From: Streptomyces sp. NBC_00083
GTDB lineage: Bacteria; Actinomycetota; Actinomycetes; Streptomycetales; Streptomycetaceae
Direction of reading: 5' to 3'
Assembly (NCBI RefSeq): GCF_026343295.1
Contig: NZ_JAPELY010000002.1
Location: forward strand, 682,001 to 746,000
DNA: 64,000 bases
Positions 30,957-38,881 of this stretch are shown piece after piece. Made by a program: the position numbers and the translations under genes. The notes below the pieces were generated by a model that did not search any database, was not told the origin of the DNA, and worked only from the letters and a program-made list of their open reading frames with translations. Numbering within the stretch: the first letter of the stretch is position 1; every line of letters begins with the position of its first letter.

Positions 30957-32708
30957 ATGCGGATCGGACTGCTCACGGACGGCGGTTATCCGTACACGAC
31001 CGGCGAGTCCGGACTGTGGTGCGACCGGCTCGTGCGCGGGCTCGCGCGGCACGAGTTCGACATATTCGCGCTGAGCCGGAGCCGGGATCAGGAAACGCGC
31101 GGCCTCGTCGCGCTGCCGCCCCAGGTGCGCCGGGTGCGGACCGCCCCGCTGTGGTCCGCACCGGAGACCCGCACCGGCCGCGGCCGGAGCGAGCGCGCCT
31201 ACGGACGGCGCGAACGCCGGGCGTTCGCCGCCCACTTCGGCCGCCTCGCCGCCGCCGTGTGCACCGAGGAGAGGGGCGGCGACGCCGGGACGGACCCCGC
31301 CGACACCCCCGCCCGCGCCTTCGCCGACGGGCTCTACGGACTCGCCGCCCTCGCCCGCGAACACGGCGGACTCGGCGCCGAGCTGCGCTCCGAGACGGCC
31401 GTCCGCATGCTGGAGGCCGCCTGCCGTGCGCCCGGCGCGAACCGGGCCGTGCGCGCCGCCCGGGTCCCCGACCACCTCGCCTTCGCGGCCTTCCTCGAAC
31501 GCACCCTGCGCCCGCTGTCGCTCGACTGGTACGGCGAGGACGCCCTCGGCTCGGTCGACCTCAGCCATGCCGCGTCCGGCGGCCGTGCGGCGCTGCCCGG
31601 CCTCCTGGCCAAACGCTTCTGCGGAATCCCGCTGCTGGTCACCGAGTACGGCGTGCAGCTGCGCACCCAGTACCTGGCGAGTGCCCAACTCTCCGCCCCT
31701 GTCCGGGCGTTGCAGTCCGGATTCGAGCGCCGCCTCGCCGTCGAGGTGTACGCGCGGGCCGAGCTGATCACCCCCGGAAACACCCACGCCCGGCGCTGGC
31801 AGGAGCGCTGCGGTGCCGACCGCGCCAAGCTGCGGACCGTCTACCCCGGCATGGCGGCCGACCGGTTCCACGCGGTCGGCGAGGGCGCGTACGGCGGAGA
31901 CCCGCACACCCTGGTCTGGGTCGGCCGGATCGAGCCCGCCAAGGACCTCATCGCTCTGCTGCACGCCTTCGCCGAGGTCCGCAAGGCCGAACCCGCCGCG
32001 CGCCTGAGGCTGTTCTCGGCGCCCGCGCAGGACGCCGGGTCCGCCGGCTACCTCGCCCACTGCCGCGCGCTCGCCGCCCAGCTCTTCCCCGACGAGGCCG
32101 CCGACCCGCACGCGGTCGGCGACAACCCCGTGTCGTTCGAGGAGATCGGCGGACCCGAGGCGCCGGAACTCGCCGACGCGTACGCCACGGGAAGCGTCGT
32201 CGTCCTGTCCAGCGTCGTCGAGGGATTCCCGCTGAGCCTCGTCGAGGCGATGTTCTGCGGCCGGGCCACCGTCTCCACCGACAGCGGCGCCGTCGTCGAA
32301 GTGATCGGCGGCACGGGCCTCGTCGTGCCCCCGCGCAACCCCCGCGCCCTCGCCGACGCCTGCCTCGCGCTGCTGCGCGACCCCGAGCGGCGGGCGCGTC
32401 TCGGCGCCGCCGCCCGAGCCCGCGCGCTCGAACTGTTCACCGTCGAGCAGAACCTCGCGGCATTTCGCGGCATTTACCTGGAGCTCATGTCCCACAACCC
32501 GGTCCACCGCGAGAGCGCCCGCGAGGCCGTCGCGCCCCAGCCCTTCGCGCACCCGGCCGAAGCCCATGTGCCGGGACGCTGGGCGGCACCGACCGCGGCC
32601 CGCGTCCCCGCCGCGCCCGGCGGCCACGGGCCCGGCTGGGCGGTCGGCCCCCTCGGCGTGCTCGCGCAGGAACGTCTCGACACGGCGGCGGAAGGGGCGG
32701 GCGCGTGA
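30957..32708 (+). CDS. PelF-like GT4 glycosyltransferase (DUF3492)
   Basis: This 583-residue cytosolic glycosyltransferase has an N-terminal DUF3492/PelF-type acceptor domain with MRIGLLTDGGYPYTTGESGL then WCDRLVRGLARHEFDIFALS. The C-terminal GT4 nucleotide-sugar domain shows VGRIEPAKDLIALLHAF, SSVVEGFPLSLVEAMFCGRA (E-x7-E) and GLVVPPRNPRALADAC. PelF builds the Pel polysaccharide from UDP-GalNAc in other bacteria. Here the partners are a membrane protein, an epimerase and a spherulin-4-like protein, which fits extracellular polysaccharide synthesis. The ATG at 30957 follows GGGAGATCGGGGG; the frame upstream is open but unrelated to the family. GTGA overlap with the next gene. Confidence 0.88.
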   Translation: MRIGLLTDGGYPYTTGESGLWCDRLVRGLARHEFDIFALSRSRDQETRGLVALPPQVRRVRTAPLWSAPETRTGRGRSERAYGRRERRAFAAHFGRLAAAVCTEERGGDAGTDPADTPARAFADGLYGLAALAREHGGLGAELRSETAVRMLEAACRAPGANRAVRAARVPDHLAFAAFLERTLRPLSLDWYGEDALGSVDLSHAASGGRAALPGLLAKRFCGIPLLVTEYGVQLRTQYLASAQLSAPVRALQSGFERRLAVEVYARAELITPGNTHARRWQERCGADRAKLRTVYPGMAADRFHAVGEGAYGGDPHTLVWVGRIEPAKDLIALLHAFAEVRKAEPAARLRLFSAPAQDAGSAGYLAHCRALAAQLFPDEAADPHAVGDNPVSFEEIGGPEAPELADAYATGSVVVLSSVVEGFPLSLVEAMFCGRATVSTDSGAVVEVIGGTGLVVPPRNPRALADACLALLRDPERRARLGAAARARALELFTVEQNLAAFRGIYLELMSHNPVHRESAREAVAPQPFAHPAEAHVPGRWAAPTAARVPAAPGGHGPGWAVGPLGVLAQERLDTAAEGAGA

Positions 32709-33916
32709 GCGACACCCCCTCGGCCCCGGCCACCGGAACCGCCTGGGACGGCCCGCCGCAGGACGCCCTCGCCGCTCCGGAGGACCGGCGGGCCGCCGCC
32801 GAAAAGCCCCGCCCCCCGCAGGAGACCCGCACCCCCGAGCCCGCCCCGCGCGGCGCGGGACGCGGCGCCCCCGCGCGGCGCGGCCCCGCCGACCCGGTCA
32901 AGGCGCTGATGCACCGCCATCGTGCGCTGTGCGAGCGGGCCGTCGACCCGTTGGAGATCGCGGCCGGCCTCGAAGCGCACGGCGTCACCGACCGCACCGC
33001 CGCCCGCTTCCGGCACCGCGACGTCTTCTCGCTCGCCGAAGAGCTCTACGCCCGTGTGCCGCGCGACACCGAAACCACCCTGCCCACACCGGAGTTGGCG
33101 ACCGCACCCGTCGGCTGGGCGGTCTGGGCGCTGCTGCCCGGCGCCCTCGGTGTCCTCGCCGTCACCGGCACCGAAGCCACCCCCGCGGGCATCCGCCCCG
33201 CGGTCGGCGCCCTCGGCGCCGTGGCCTTCGTCGCGGCCCTCACCCTGGCGCTGCGCCGCGCCCCCCTGCGCACCGCCCCCCGCGCCGGACTCGCCGTCCG
33301 GCTCTGCGCCGGCTGGCTGACGGCGTACGCGATCGGCGGTGACGGACTGCTCGCCGACGCGGTGCGCGGCGGCCCCGACGGCGGCTGGCCACTGAACCCC
33401 GCGGCGGCCACCGGCCTCGCGCTGGCCGTCGCCCCCGGGATCTGGTGCGCGCACCTCTTCTCCGTGCGGACCCGCCGCAAGCTCGCGTCGAGCCGGGGCC
33501 TCGCCGAGTTCGCCGGACGGTCCAGACCGCTGCTCCTGGCGACCGCGGCGCTGTTCGCCGTCGGGCTGGGCGTATGTCTGGCAGGCGCTCAACTCGCCTA
33601 CAGCGCGCCTTATGTGACCGGCGCCTTCGCGCTCGGCATGCTGCTCTGGCTCGCCCGTCTGCTCGCCGCGCACGGTTTCGCCCGCGCCGCCGCCAAGGTG
33701 CTCGCCGCCGCGGCCGGCGCCGAACTCCTCGCGCTGTGCAGCGTGTTCGCCGGGCGGCTGCCCGGTCTCTCCCTCGTCGGCCGGCCCGTCGCGACCGCCG
33801 TCCAGAACTGGGGCGCCGGCGTGCTGCCCGCCGCCGTGTGCGGCGCCGCCGCCCTCGCCCTGCTCGTCCGGGCCACCGCGGTACTCGCCCGCGCCTCGGC
33901 CCACTGCGACCAGTGA
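32705..33916 (+). CDS. Multi-TM protein of polysaccharide operon
   Basis: The product has 403 residues. A disordered proline/arginine-rich region (1-65) precedes a short helical module (DPVKALMHRHRALCERAVDP, then RFRHRDVFSLAEELYARVP), and then about eight membrane helices from residue 138 on. The C-terminal half is alanine/leucine-rich (ATAALFAVGLGVCLAGAQLA, FALGMLLWLARLLAAHG). Position directly after the PelF-like gene suggests a role in polysaccharide export analogous to PelG, but PelG has more helices and I see no signature that proves it. GTG start overlaps the previous stop (GTGA). Confidence 0.75.
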   Translation: MSDTPSAPATGTAWDGPPQDALAAPEDRRAAAEKPRPPQETRTPEPAPRGAGRGAPARRGPADPVKALMHRHRALCERAVDPLEIAAGLEAHGVTDRTAARFRHRDVFSLAEELYARVPRDTETTLPTPELATAPVGWAVWALLPGALGVLAVTGTEATPAGIRPAVGALGAVAFVAALTLALRRAPLRTAPRAGLAVRLCAGWLTAYAIGGDGLLADAVRGGPDGGWPLNPAAATGLALAVAPGIWCAHLFSVRTRRKLASSRGLAEFAGRSRPLLLATAALFAVGLGVCLAGAQLAYSAPYVTGAFALGMLLWLARLLAAHGFARAAAKVLAAAAGAELLALCSVFAGRLPGLSLVGRPVATAVQNWGAGVLPAAVCGAAALALLVRATAVLARASAHCDQ

Positions 33917-34011
33917 GGCGCCCGTCGACCGACGCGCCCACCCCACCGAAGCGCCGAACCCGCCTGACCGCCCCACGGAGCAGGCGACGAGGCATTGAAG
34001 GAGAACGACAC

Positions 34012-34065
34012 ATGACCGCCCTGCCACCGGCCTCCCGCCGCACGCACGGAAGGACCGCGCGATGA
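34012..34065 (+). CDS. 17-aa mini-ORF coupled to epimerase gene
   Basis: ATG 34012 is preceded by a near-perfect ribosome-binding site, AAGGAGAACGACAC. It encodes MTALPPASRRTHGRTAR and ends with TGA overlapping the epimerase ATG (ATGA at 34062-34065). The epimerase gene has no good site of its own, so the mini-ORF probably recruits ribosomes for it. The peptide is basic and featureless; it may act only as a translational coupler. Confidence 0.6.
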   Translation: MTALPPASRRTHGRTAR

Positions 34066-35027
34066 GGGTGCTGCTGCTCGGAGCCAACGGATACCTCGGC
34101 CGGTTCGTCGCCGACCGCCTGCTCGCCGACCCCGCCGTCCAGCTCACCGCGCTCGGACGCGGCGACGACGCCGACGTACGGTTCGACCTCGCCACCGGCA
34201 GCCCGGGAGCCCTCACCCGCTTCCTGGACGCCGTCCACCCCGGGGTCGTCGTCAACTGCGCCGGAGCGATCCGCGGCGGCGCACGCGAACTGACGCGGCA
34301 CAACACCGTCGCCGTCGCCACCGTCTGCGAGGCCCTGCGCCGCAGCGGCTGCGGCGCCCGCCTCGTGCAGATCGGCTGCGCCTCCGAATACGGTCCCTCG
34401 CAGCCCGGCTCCTCGACCGCCGAGGACGCGGTGCCGCGCCCCGGCGGCCCGTACGGCGTCTCCAAGCTCGCCGCGACCGAACTGGTCCTCGGCTCCGGGC
34501 TCGATGCGATCGTCCTGCGCGTCTTCTCGCCCGTAGGGCCCGGCACCCCGGCCGGCTCGCCGCTCGGCCGGCTCGCCGAGGCGATGCGCCGCGCCATGCA
34601 GTCCGGCGACGGCGAGCTGAAGCTCGGCGGCCTCGGCGTGCAGCGGGACTTCGTGGACGTACGCGATGTGGCGCGGGCCGTACACGCCGCCTCGCTCTCC
34701 GCAGCCCAGGGCGTCGTCAACATCGGCACCGGGCGCTCGGTGAAGCTCCGCGACGCCGCCGCCGTCCTCGCCAGGGTCGCCGGTTACGCGGGCGCCCTGC
34801 ACGAGCTGGACGGCCCGCCAGTCATGCGGCCCGGCCTCATCGGATCCCCGCGCTCCGGCGAGGCCGTGCTCGACCACCTCGCCGCGCCCTCGCCGTACCC
34901 CGACGGCTGCGGCAGCTGGCAGCAGGCCGATGTGCGCACCGCCCGCGACCGGCTCGGCTGGCGGCCCCGGATCAACCTGGAGGAATCCCTCGCCGACATC
35001 TGGATGGAGGCGGCATGCCGAATCTGA
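34062..35027 (+). CDS. NAD(P)-dependent sugar epimerase/dehydratase
   Basis: This 321-residue extended short-chain dehydrogenase has the N-terminal Rossmann motif GANGYLGRF (residues 7-15), the dehydratase/epimerase NCAGAIRG block, a catalytic S...YGVSK pair (IGCASEYG near 107 and GPYGVSKLA near 130) and the VFSPVGPGTP region. It most likely interconverts a nucleotide sugar, for example UDP-GlcNAc to UDP-GalNAc, for the adjacent PelF-like transferase; the substrate is inferred from context. Translation is coupled to the 17-codon ORF, and its end overlaps the next gene by 13 bp. Confidence 0.88.
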   Translation: MRVLLLGANGYLGRFVADRLLADPAVQLTALGRGDDADVRFDLATGSPGALTRFLDAVHPGVVVNCAGAIRGGARELTRHNTVAVATVCEALRRSGCGARLVQIGCASEYGPSQPGSSTAEDAVPRPGGPYGVSKLAATELVLGSGLDAIVLRVFSPVGPGTPAGSPLGRLAEAMRRAMQSGDGELKLGGLGVQRDFVDVRDVARAVHAASLSAAQGVVNIGTGRSVKLRDAAAVLARVAGYAGALHELDGPPVMRPGLIGSPRSGEAVLDHLAAPSPYPDGCGSWQQADVRTARDRLGWRPRINLEESLADIWMEAACRI

Positions 35028-35791
35028 CCCGGACCGCCCGGCAGAAGGCGGCCACCGGCGCCGACCGGCTCGGCCTCGGTGTCCCCGGGTACGCCCATCC
35101 TCTCGTCGCCCCCGTCGAATGGGCCGAACTCACCCGTCCGGGAACGCCGTTGCACTGGGCCGTGCTCAACGTGGCGGGCGGCGCCAGGGGCGGGCCCGGC
35201 AGCCGTCCCGACCCGCACTGCCTCGAAGCGGCGGGCAAGCTCCGCAACGCCGGGATCCGGGTGCTCGGCCACCTCGACGCGGCGCACGGCACCCGGGCCT
35301 TCGGCGACCAGATCTCCGAGGCCCAGCGCTACCTCGACTGGTACCGGGTCGACGGCTTCTACCTGGACCGCTGTCCCACGGATCGAGACGACCTTCTCGG
35401 CATGCGGCGCACCGCGGAGACCCTGCGCGCCCTGCGCGAGGGCGCCCACCTGGTCTTCGGCCACGGCGCCCACCCGTGCCCCGGTTACGCCGAGCTCGCC
35501 GACCAGCTGGTCACCTTCACCGGACCGTGGAGCGAATACCGCTGGTCGCAGGTGGCGGAATGGACCGCCGACCATCCGCCGGAGCGCTTCTGCCACCTGG
35601 TGCACGGGGTGCCGAGGACCCACCTGGAAGAGGCGCTGCGGATCGCCCGCTGGCAGGGCGCGGGCACGATCTACTTCACGGACCGCCCCGATCGGGCCCC
35701 GCGGGGAAAGGGGCGTATCGACCCATTTGAGACACTGCCCGGCTACTGGGACGAAATCGTCTCGCGGATCGGACCCGGTATCTCGGAATGA
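35015..35791 (+). CDS. Spherulation-specific family 4 (spherulin-4) protein
   Basis: This 258-residue TIM-barrel-like protein belongs to the spherulin-4 family: LGLGVPGYAHPLVAPVEWAEL, LHWAVLNVAGGARGGPG, GIRVLGHLDAAHGTRAFGDQI, YLDWYRVDGFYLDRCP and GAGTIYFTDRPDR are its characteristic blocks. Fungal relatives (Sph3, GH135) cleave galactosaminogalactan. D residues in HLDAAHG and YLDRCP are candidate catalytic acids. Unlike secreted fungal Sph3, there is no signal peptide or anchor, which is odd for a polysaccharide hydrolase. The start overlaps the epimerase gene by 13 bp, so they are coupled. Confidence 0.85.
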   Translation: MPNLTRTARQKAATGADRLGLGVPGYAHPLVAPVEWAELTRPGTPLHWAVLNVAGGARGGPGSRPDPHCLEAAGKLRNAGIRVLGHLDAAHGTRAFGDQISEAQRYLDWYRVDGFYLDRCPTDRDDLLGMRRTAETLRALREGAHLVFGHGAHPCPGYAELADQLVTFTGPWSEYRWSQVAEWTADHPPERFCHLVHGVPRTHLEEALRIARWQGAGTIYFTDRPDRAPRGKGRIDPFETLPGYWDEIVSRIGPGISE

Positions 35792-35854
35792 GGGGGAGCG
35801 TGGCAGTGTTACGGAGAGAACAACCGTACTGACATACCGACCGACGGAGTTTCC

Positions 35855-37033
35855 GTGTCGCTGCCACCCCTGGTCGAGCCAGCAGCTGAGCTCACCGTAG
35901 ACGAGGTCCGCAGGTATTCGCGCCACCTGATCATCCCCGACGTCGGGATGGACGGGCAGAAGCGGCTGAAGAACGCGAAGGTGCTCGCCGTGGGCGCCGG
36001 CGGTCTCGGCTCCCCGGCCCTGATGTACCTGGCCGCCGCCGGTGTCGGCACGCTCGGCATCGTGGAGTTCGACGAGGTCGACGAGTCGAACCTCCAGCGC
36101 CAGATCATCCACAGCCAGGCCGACATCGGCCGCTCCAAGGCGGAGTCCGCGCGTGACTCCGTGCTCGGCATCAACCCGTACGTGAACGTGGTCCTGCACG
36201 AAGAGCGGCTCGAAGCCGAGAACGTGATGGACATCTTCAGCCAGTACGACCTGATCGTCGACGGCACGGACAACTTCGCGACCCGTTACCTGGTCAACGA
36301 CGCGTGCGTGCTGCTCAACAAGCCGTACGTGTGGGGTTCGATCTACCGCTTCGACGGCCAGGCCTCGGTGTTCTGGTCCGAGCACGGCCCCTGCTACCGC
36401 TGCCTCTACCCGGAGCCCCCGCCGCCGGGCATGGTTCCGAGCTGCGCCGAGGGCGGCGTGCTGGGCGTGCTCTGCGCGTCCATCGGTTCCATCCAGGTCA
36501 ACGAGGCGATCAAGCTCCTCGCGGGCATCGGCGAGCCGCTGGTCGGCCGTCTGATGATCTACGACGCCCTGGAGATGCAGTACCGCCAGGTCAAGGTCCG
36601 CAAGGACCCGAACTGCGCGGTCTGCGGCGAGAACCCGACCGTCACCGAACTCATCGACTACGAGGCCTTCTGCGGCGTCGTGTCCGAGGAGGCCCAGGAA
36701 GCGGCCATGGGTTCGACGATCACTCCCAAGCAGCTCAAGGAGTGGATCGACGCGGACGAGAAGATCGAGATCATCGACGTCCGCGAGCCGAACGAGTACG
36801 AGATCGTCTCGATCCCGGGCGCCAAGCTGATCCCGAAGAACGAGTTCCTGATGGGCACGGCCCTCCAGTCGATGCCCCAGGACAAGCGCATCGTCCTGCA
36901 CTGCAAGACGGGCGTCCGCTCCGCGGAGGTCCTCGCGGTCCTCAAGTCGGCGGGCTTCTCGGACGCGGTCCACGTGGGCGGCGGCGTGATCGGCTGGGTC
37001 AACCAGATCGAACCGGAGAAGCCGATCTACTGA
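35855..37033 (+). CDS. moeZ: MoeZ: adenylyltransferase/sulfurtransferase
   Basis: This 392-residue MoeB/ThiF-type protein is fused to a rhodanese domain. Residues 15-270: RYSRHLIIPDVGMDGQ, the ATP-binding GAGGLGSPALMYLAAAGVG, NLQRQIIH, and the zinc CxxC pairs CYRC and CAVC. Residues about 290-392: rhodanese with the persulfide cysteine in LHCKTGVRS. It adenylates and thiolates small carrier proteins (MoaD2 for molybdenum cofactor; CysO and ThiS-type for cysteine and thiamine). The nar operon encoded 11 kb on would need that cofactor. GTG start behind ACGGAG; 63 bp after the spherulin-4 gene, ending in a terminator. Confidence 0.96.
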   Translation: MSLPPLVEPAAELTVDEVRRYSRHLIIPDVGMDGQKRLKNAKVLAVGAGGLGSPALMYLAAAGVGTLGIVEFDEVDESNLQRQIIHSQADIGRSKAESARDSVLGINPYVNVVLHEERLEAENVMDIFSQYDLIVDGTDNFATRYLVNDACVLLNKPYVWGSIYRFDGQASVFWSEHGPCYRCLYPEPPPPGMVPSCAEGGVLGVLCASIGSIQVNEAIKLLAGIGEPLVGRLMIYDALEMQYRQVKVRKDPNCAVCGENPTVTELIDYEAFCGVVSEEAQEAAMGSTITPKQLKEWIDADEKIEIIDVREPNEYEIVSIPGAKLIPKNEFLMGTALQSMPQDKRIVLHCKTGVRSAEVLAVLKSAGFSDAVHVGGGVIGWVNQIEPEKPIY

Positions 37034-37050
37034 GGCGCCTACGGCTCCCC

Positions 37051-37090
37051 CTGGGGCCGGCCCGCACTCCCTGTGCGGGGCCGGCCCCAG
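37051..37090 (+). terminator. Intrinsic terminator after moeZ
   Basis: A 17-bp stem with one bulged base (CTGGGGCCGGCCCGCAC against the complementary arm at 37073-37090) closes on a five-base loop, 17 bp after the moeZ stop. Confidence 0.85.
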
Positions 37091-37133
37091 CGGCATGTCC
37101 GGCGACCCGAGCGCACGACGCCGGGGGCCCATA

Positions 37134-37157
37134 AGGGGCGCGGGGAACTGCGCGAAC
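37134..37157. repeat. Dispersed repeat core between convergent genes
   Basis: AGGGGCGCGGGGAACTGCGC, followed by GAAC, matches the core at 6791 and 6989. It sits between the moeZ terminator and the end of the convergent TAP-peptidase gene. Confidence 0.8.
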
Positions 37158-37219
37158 GGCCCCCGCCCCGGGGGCACCCCGGTCACGCGCTGCCCACCCC
37201 CGCAATGACCGGCGCCGGG

Positions 37220-38803
37220 TCACGCGCAGACGGCCCCCGCAGAAGGCACCCTCCCCTCCAGGAGGTACGCGTTGACCGCGTTCTGCACGCACTTGTTGCC
37301 GCTGTCGTACGCCCCGTGCCCCTGGCCCTTGTACGTGAGTTCCACGCCGACCCCCGGGCCCAGCTTGTCCACCATGTTCTTGGCGCCCTCGTACGGCGTC
37401 GCCGGGTCCCCGGTGTTGCCGACGACCACGATGGGCGGTGCGCCCGGCGCGCTCACGTCCGGCGTGGTCCACTGGCCGGCGACCGGCCACTCGGAGCAGC
37501 CGAGCAGTCCCCACGCCATGAAGTCGCCGAAGACGGGCGACGCCGCGCGGAACTCCGGAAGCTTCGCCTTCGCCTGGTCCACCGTGTAACGCTGTTTGAA
37601 GTCAACGCAGTTGATGGCCGCGTTGGCCGCCTGGATGTTGCTGTACGAGCCGTCCTTGGCGCGCCCGTTCATGGAGTCCGACAGGACGAGCAGCAGGGCG
37701 CCGTCGCCGCCCTCCGCGTCGTCCACGCCCTGTTCGAGCAGCTGCCAGTACTCCTTGGAGTACAGGGCCTGCGCGATGCCGTTGGTGGCCTGGGTCTGGG
37801 TGAGCTGCCGCCCGCTGTTGCCGGCCGGGATGGGCTTCTGTCCGAGCTGGGCGAGCAGCTTGACGATGGTGCCCTCGACCTCCTTGGCGGTGGAGCCGCG
37901 CAGCAGGCACTGGTCACCGCGGTTCACGCAGTCCTGGGCGAAGTTGTCGAGGGCGAGCTGGAACCCCTTGGCCTGGCCGAGGGCGCCCTGCTCGACATCG
38001 TTCGTGGGGTCGACGACGCCGTCGAAGACGGCCCGCCCCACGTTCTTGGGGAACAGATGGGCGTAGACGCCGCCGAGTTCGGTGCCGTACGAGATGCCCA
38101 TGTAGTGGAGCTTCTGGTCGCCGAGCACCTGGCGCATCAGGTCCATGTCGCGGGCCGCGTTGGTGGTCCCGACGTGGGGGAGCACCGTGCCGGAGTTGTC
38201 CTGGCAGGCCGTCGCGAACGACTTGAGGCTCTCGACGTACGACTTCTCCTGGGCGGGGGTGTCGGGCGTGGCGTCCTGCGCGAAGTAGGTGTCGAGCTGG
38301 GAGTCGTTCTCGCAGCGCACCGGCGCGCTCGCGCCCACCCCGCGCGGGTCGAAGCTCACCAGGTCGTAACGGGCACGCAGCCCCTTGTAGTCGGTCGCGG
38401 CGGCGGGCAGGGTGGTCACGCCGGAGCCGCCGGGGCCGCCGAAGTTGAAGACGAGCGAGCCGATGCGGTGGGCCTTGTCGGTGGCCTCGGCGCGGATCAG
38501 GGCCAGGTCGACGGTGCCGGCCTTCGGGTCGGCGTAGTCGAGCGGCACCTTCATGGTGGCGCACTTCCACTCGCCGCCGCCGGGCGGCGCCGACGGGGCC
38601 GAGCCCGTGCCCTCCGCCGCGGTGGGCGCCGCGCACGGCTTCCAGCTCAGCTTCTGCGAGGCGAGCTTGGCCGGGTCGGCGGCGCTGGAGCTGAGCCCGT
38701 TGTCGTCCTTGTCGCCGCTGGAACAGCCGGCGGCGAGCAGGAGGGCGGCGGCGCCGAACGCGGTCGCGCGCGTCCGCTTGCGAGGGGCACGGTGGTGTTC
38801 CAT
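37220..38803 (-). CDS. Secreted TAP-type alpha/beta-hydrolase lipoprotein
   Basis: From the ATG at 38803 the product has 527 residues. A basic start and hydrophobic core lead into the lipobox LLLAAGCSSG. The alpha/beta-hydrolase domain has NFGGPGGSGV (oxyanion loop) and the nucleophile elbow GISYGTELG (Ser near residue 230), and the C-terminal TAP-like domain follows (PIVVVGNTGDPATPYEGAKN; GQGHGAYDSGNKC carries the histidine). Members resemble tripeptidyl aminopeptidases of Streptomyces that trim peptides outside the cell. An upstream in-frame start would add 22 residues before the signal peptide. Convergent with moeZ. Confidence 0.92.
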   Translation of the reverse strand: MEHHRAPRKRTRATAFGAAALLLAAGCSSGDKDDNGLSSSAADPAKLASQKLSWKPCAAPTAAEGTGSAPSAPPGGGEWKCATMKVPLDYADPKAGTVDLALIRAEATDKAHRIGSLVFNFGGPGGSGVTTLPAAATDYKGLRARYDLVSFDPRGVGASAPVRCENDSQLDTYFAQDATPDTPAQEKSYVESLKSFATACQDNSGTVLPHVGTTNAARDMDLMRQVLGDQKLHYMGISYGTELGGVYAHLFPKNVGRAVFDGVVDPTNDVEQGALGQAKGFQLALDNFAQDCVNRGDQCLLRGSTAKEVEGTIVKLLAQLGQKPIPAGNSGRQLTQTQATNGIAQALYSKEYWQLLEQGVDDAEGGDGALLLVLSDSMNGRAKDGSYSNIQAANAAINCVDFKQRYTVDQAKAKLPEFRAASPVFGDFMAWGLLGCSEWPVAGQWTTPDVSAPGAPPIVVVGNTGDPATPYEGAKNMVDKLGPGVGVELTYKGQGHGAYDSGNKCVQNAVNAYLLEGRVPSAGAVCA

Positions 38804-38881
38804 TCCCCCATCCTGCGGGCCGGGCCCCCGGGGTGCGCGAGCGGGGCGCCATGCGGGTGGCGCCGTCACCGGGCCGCCGGG

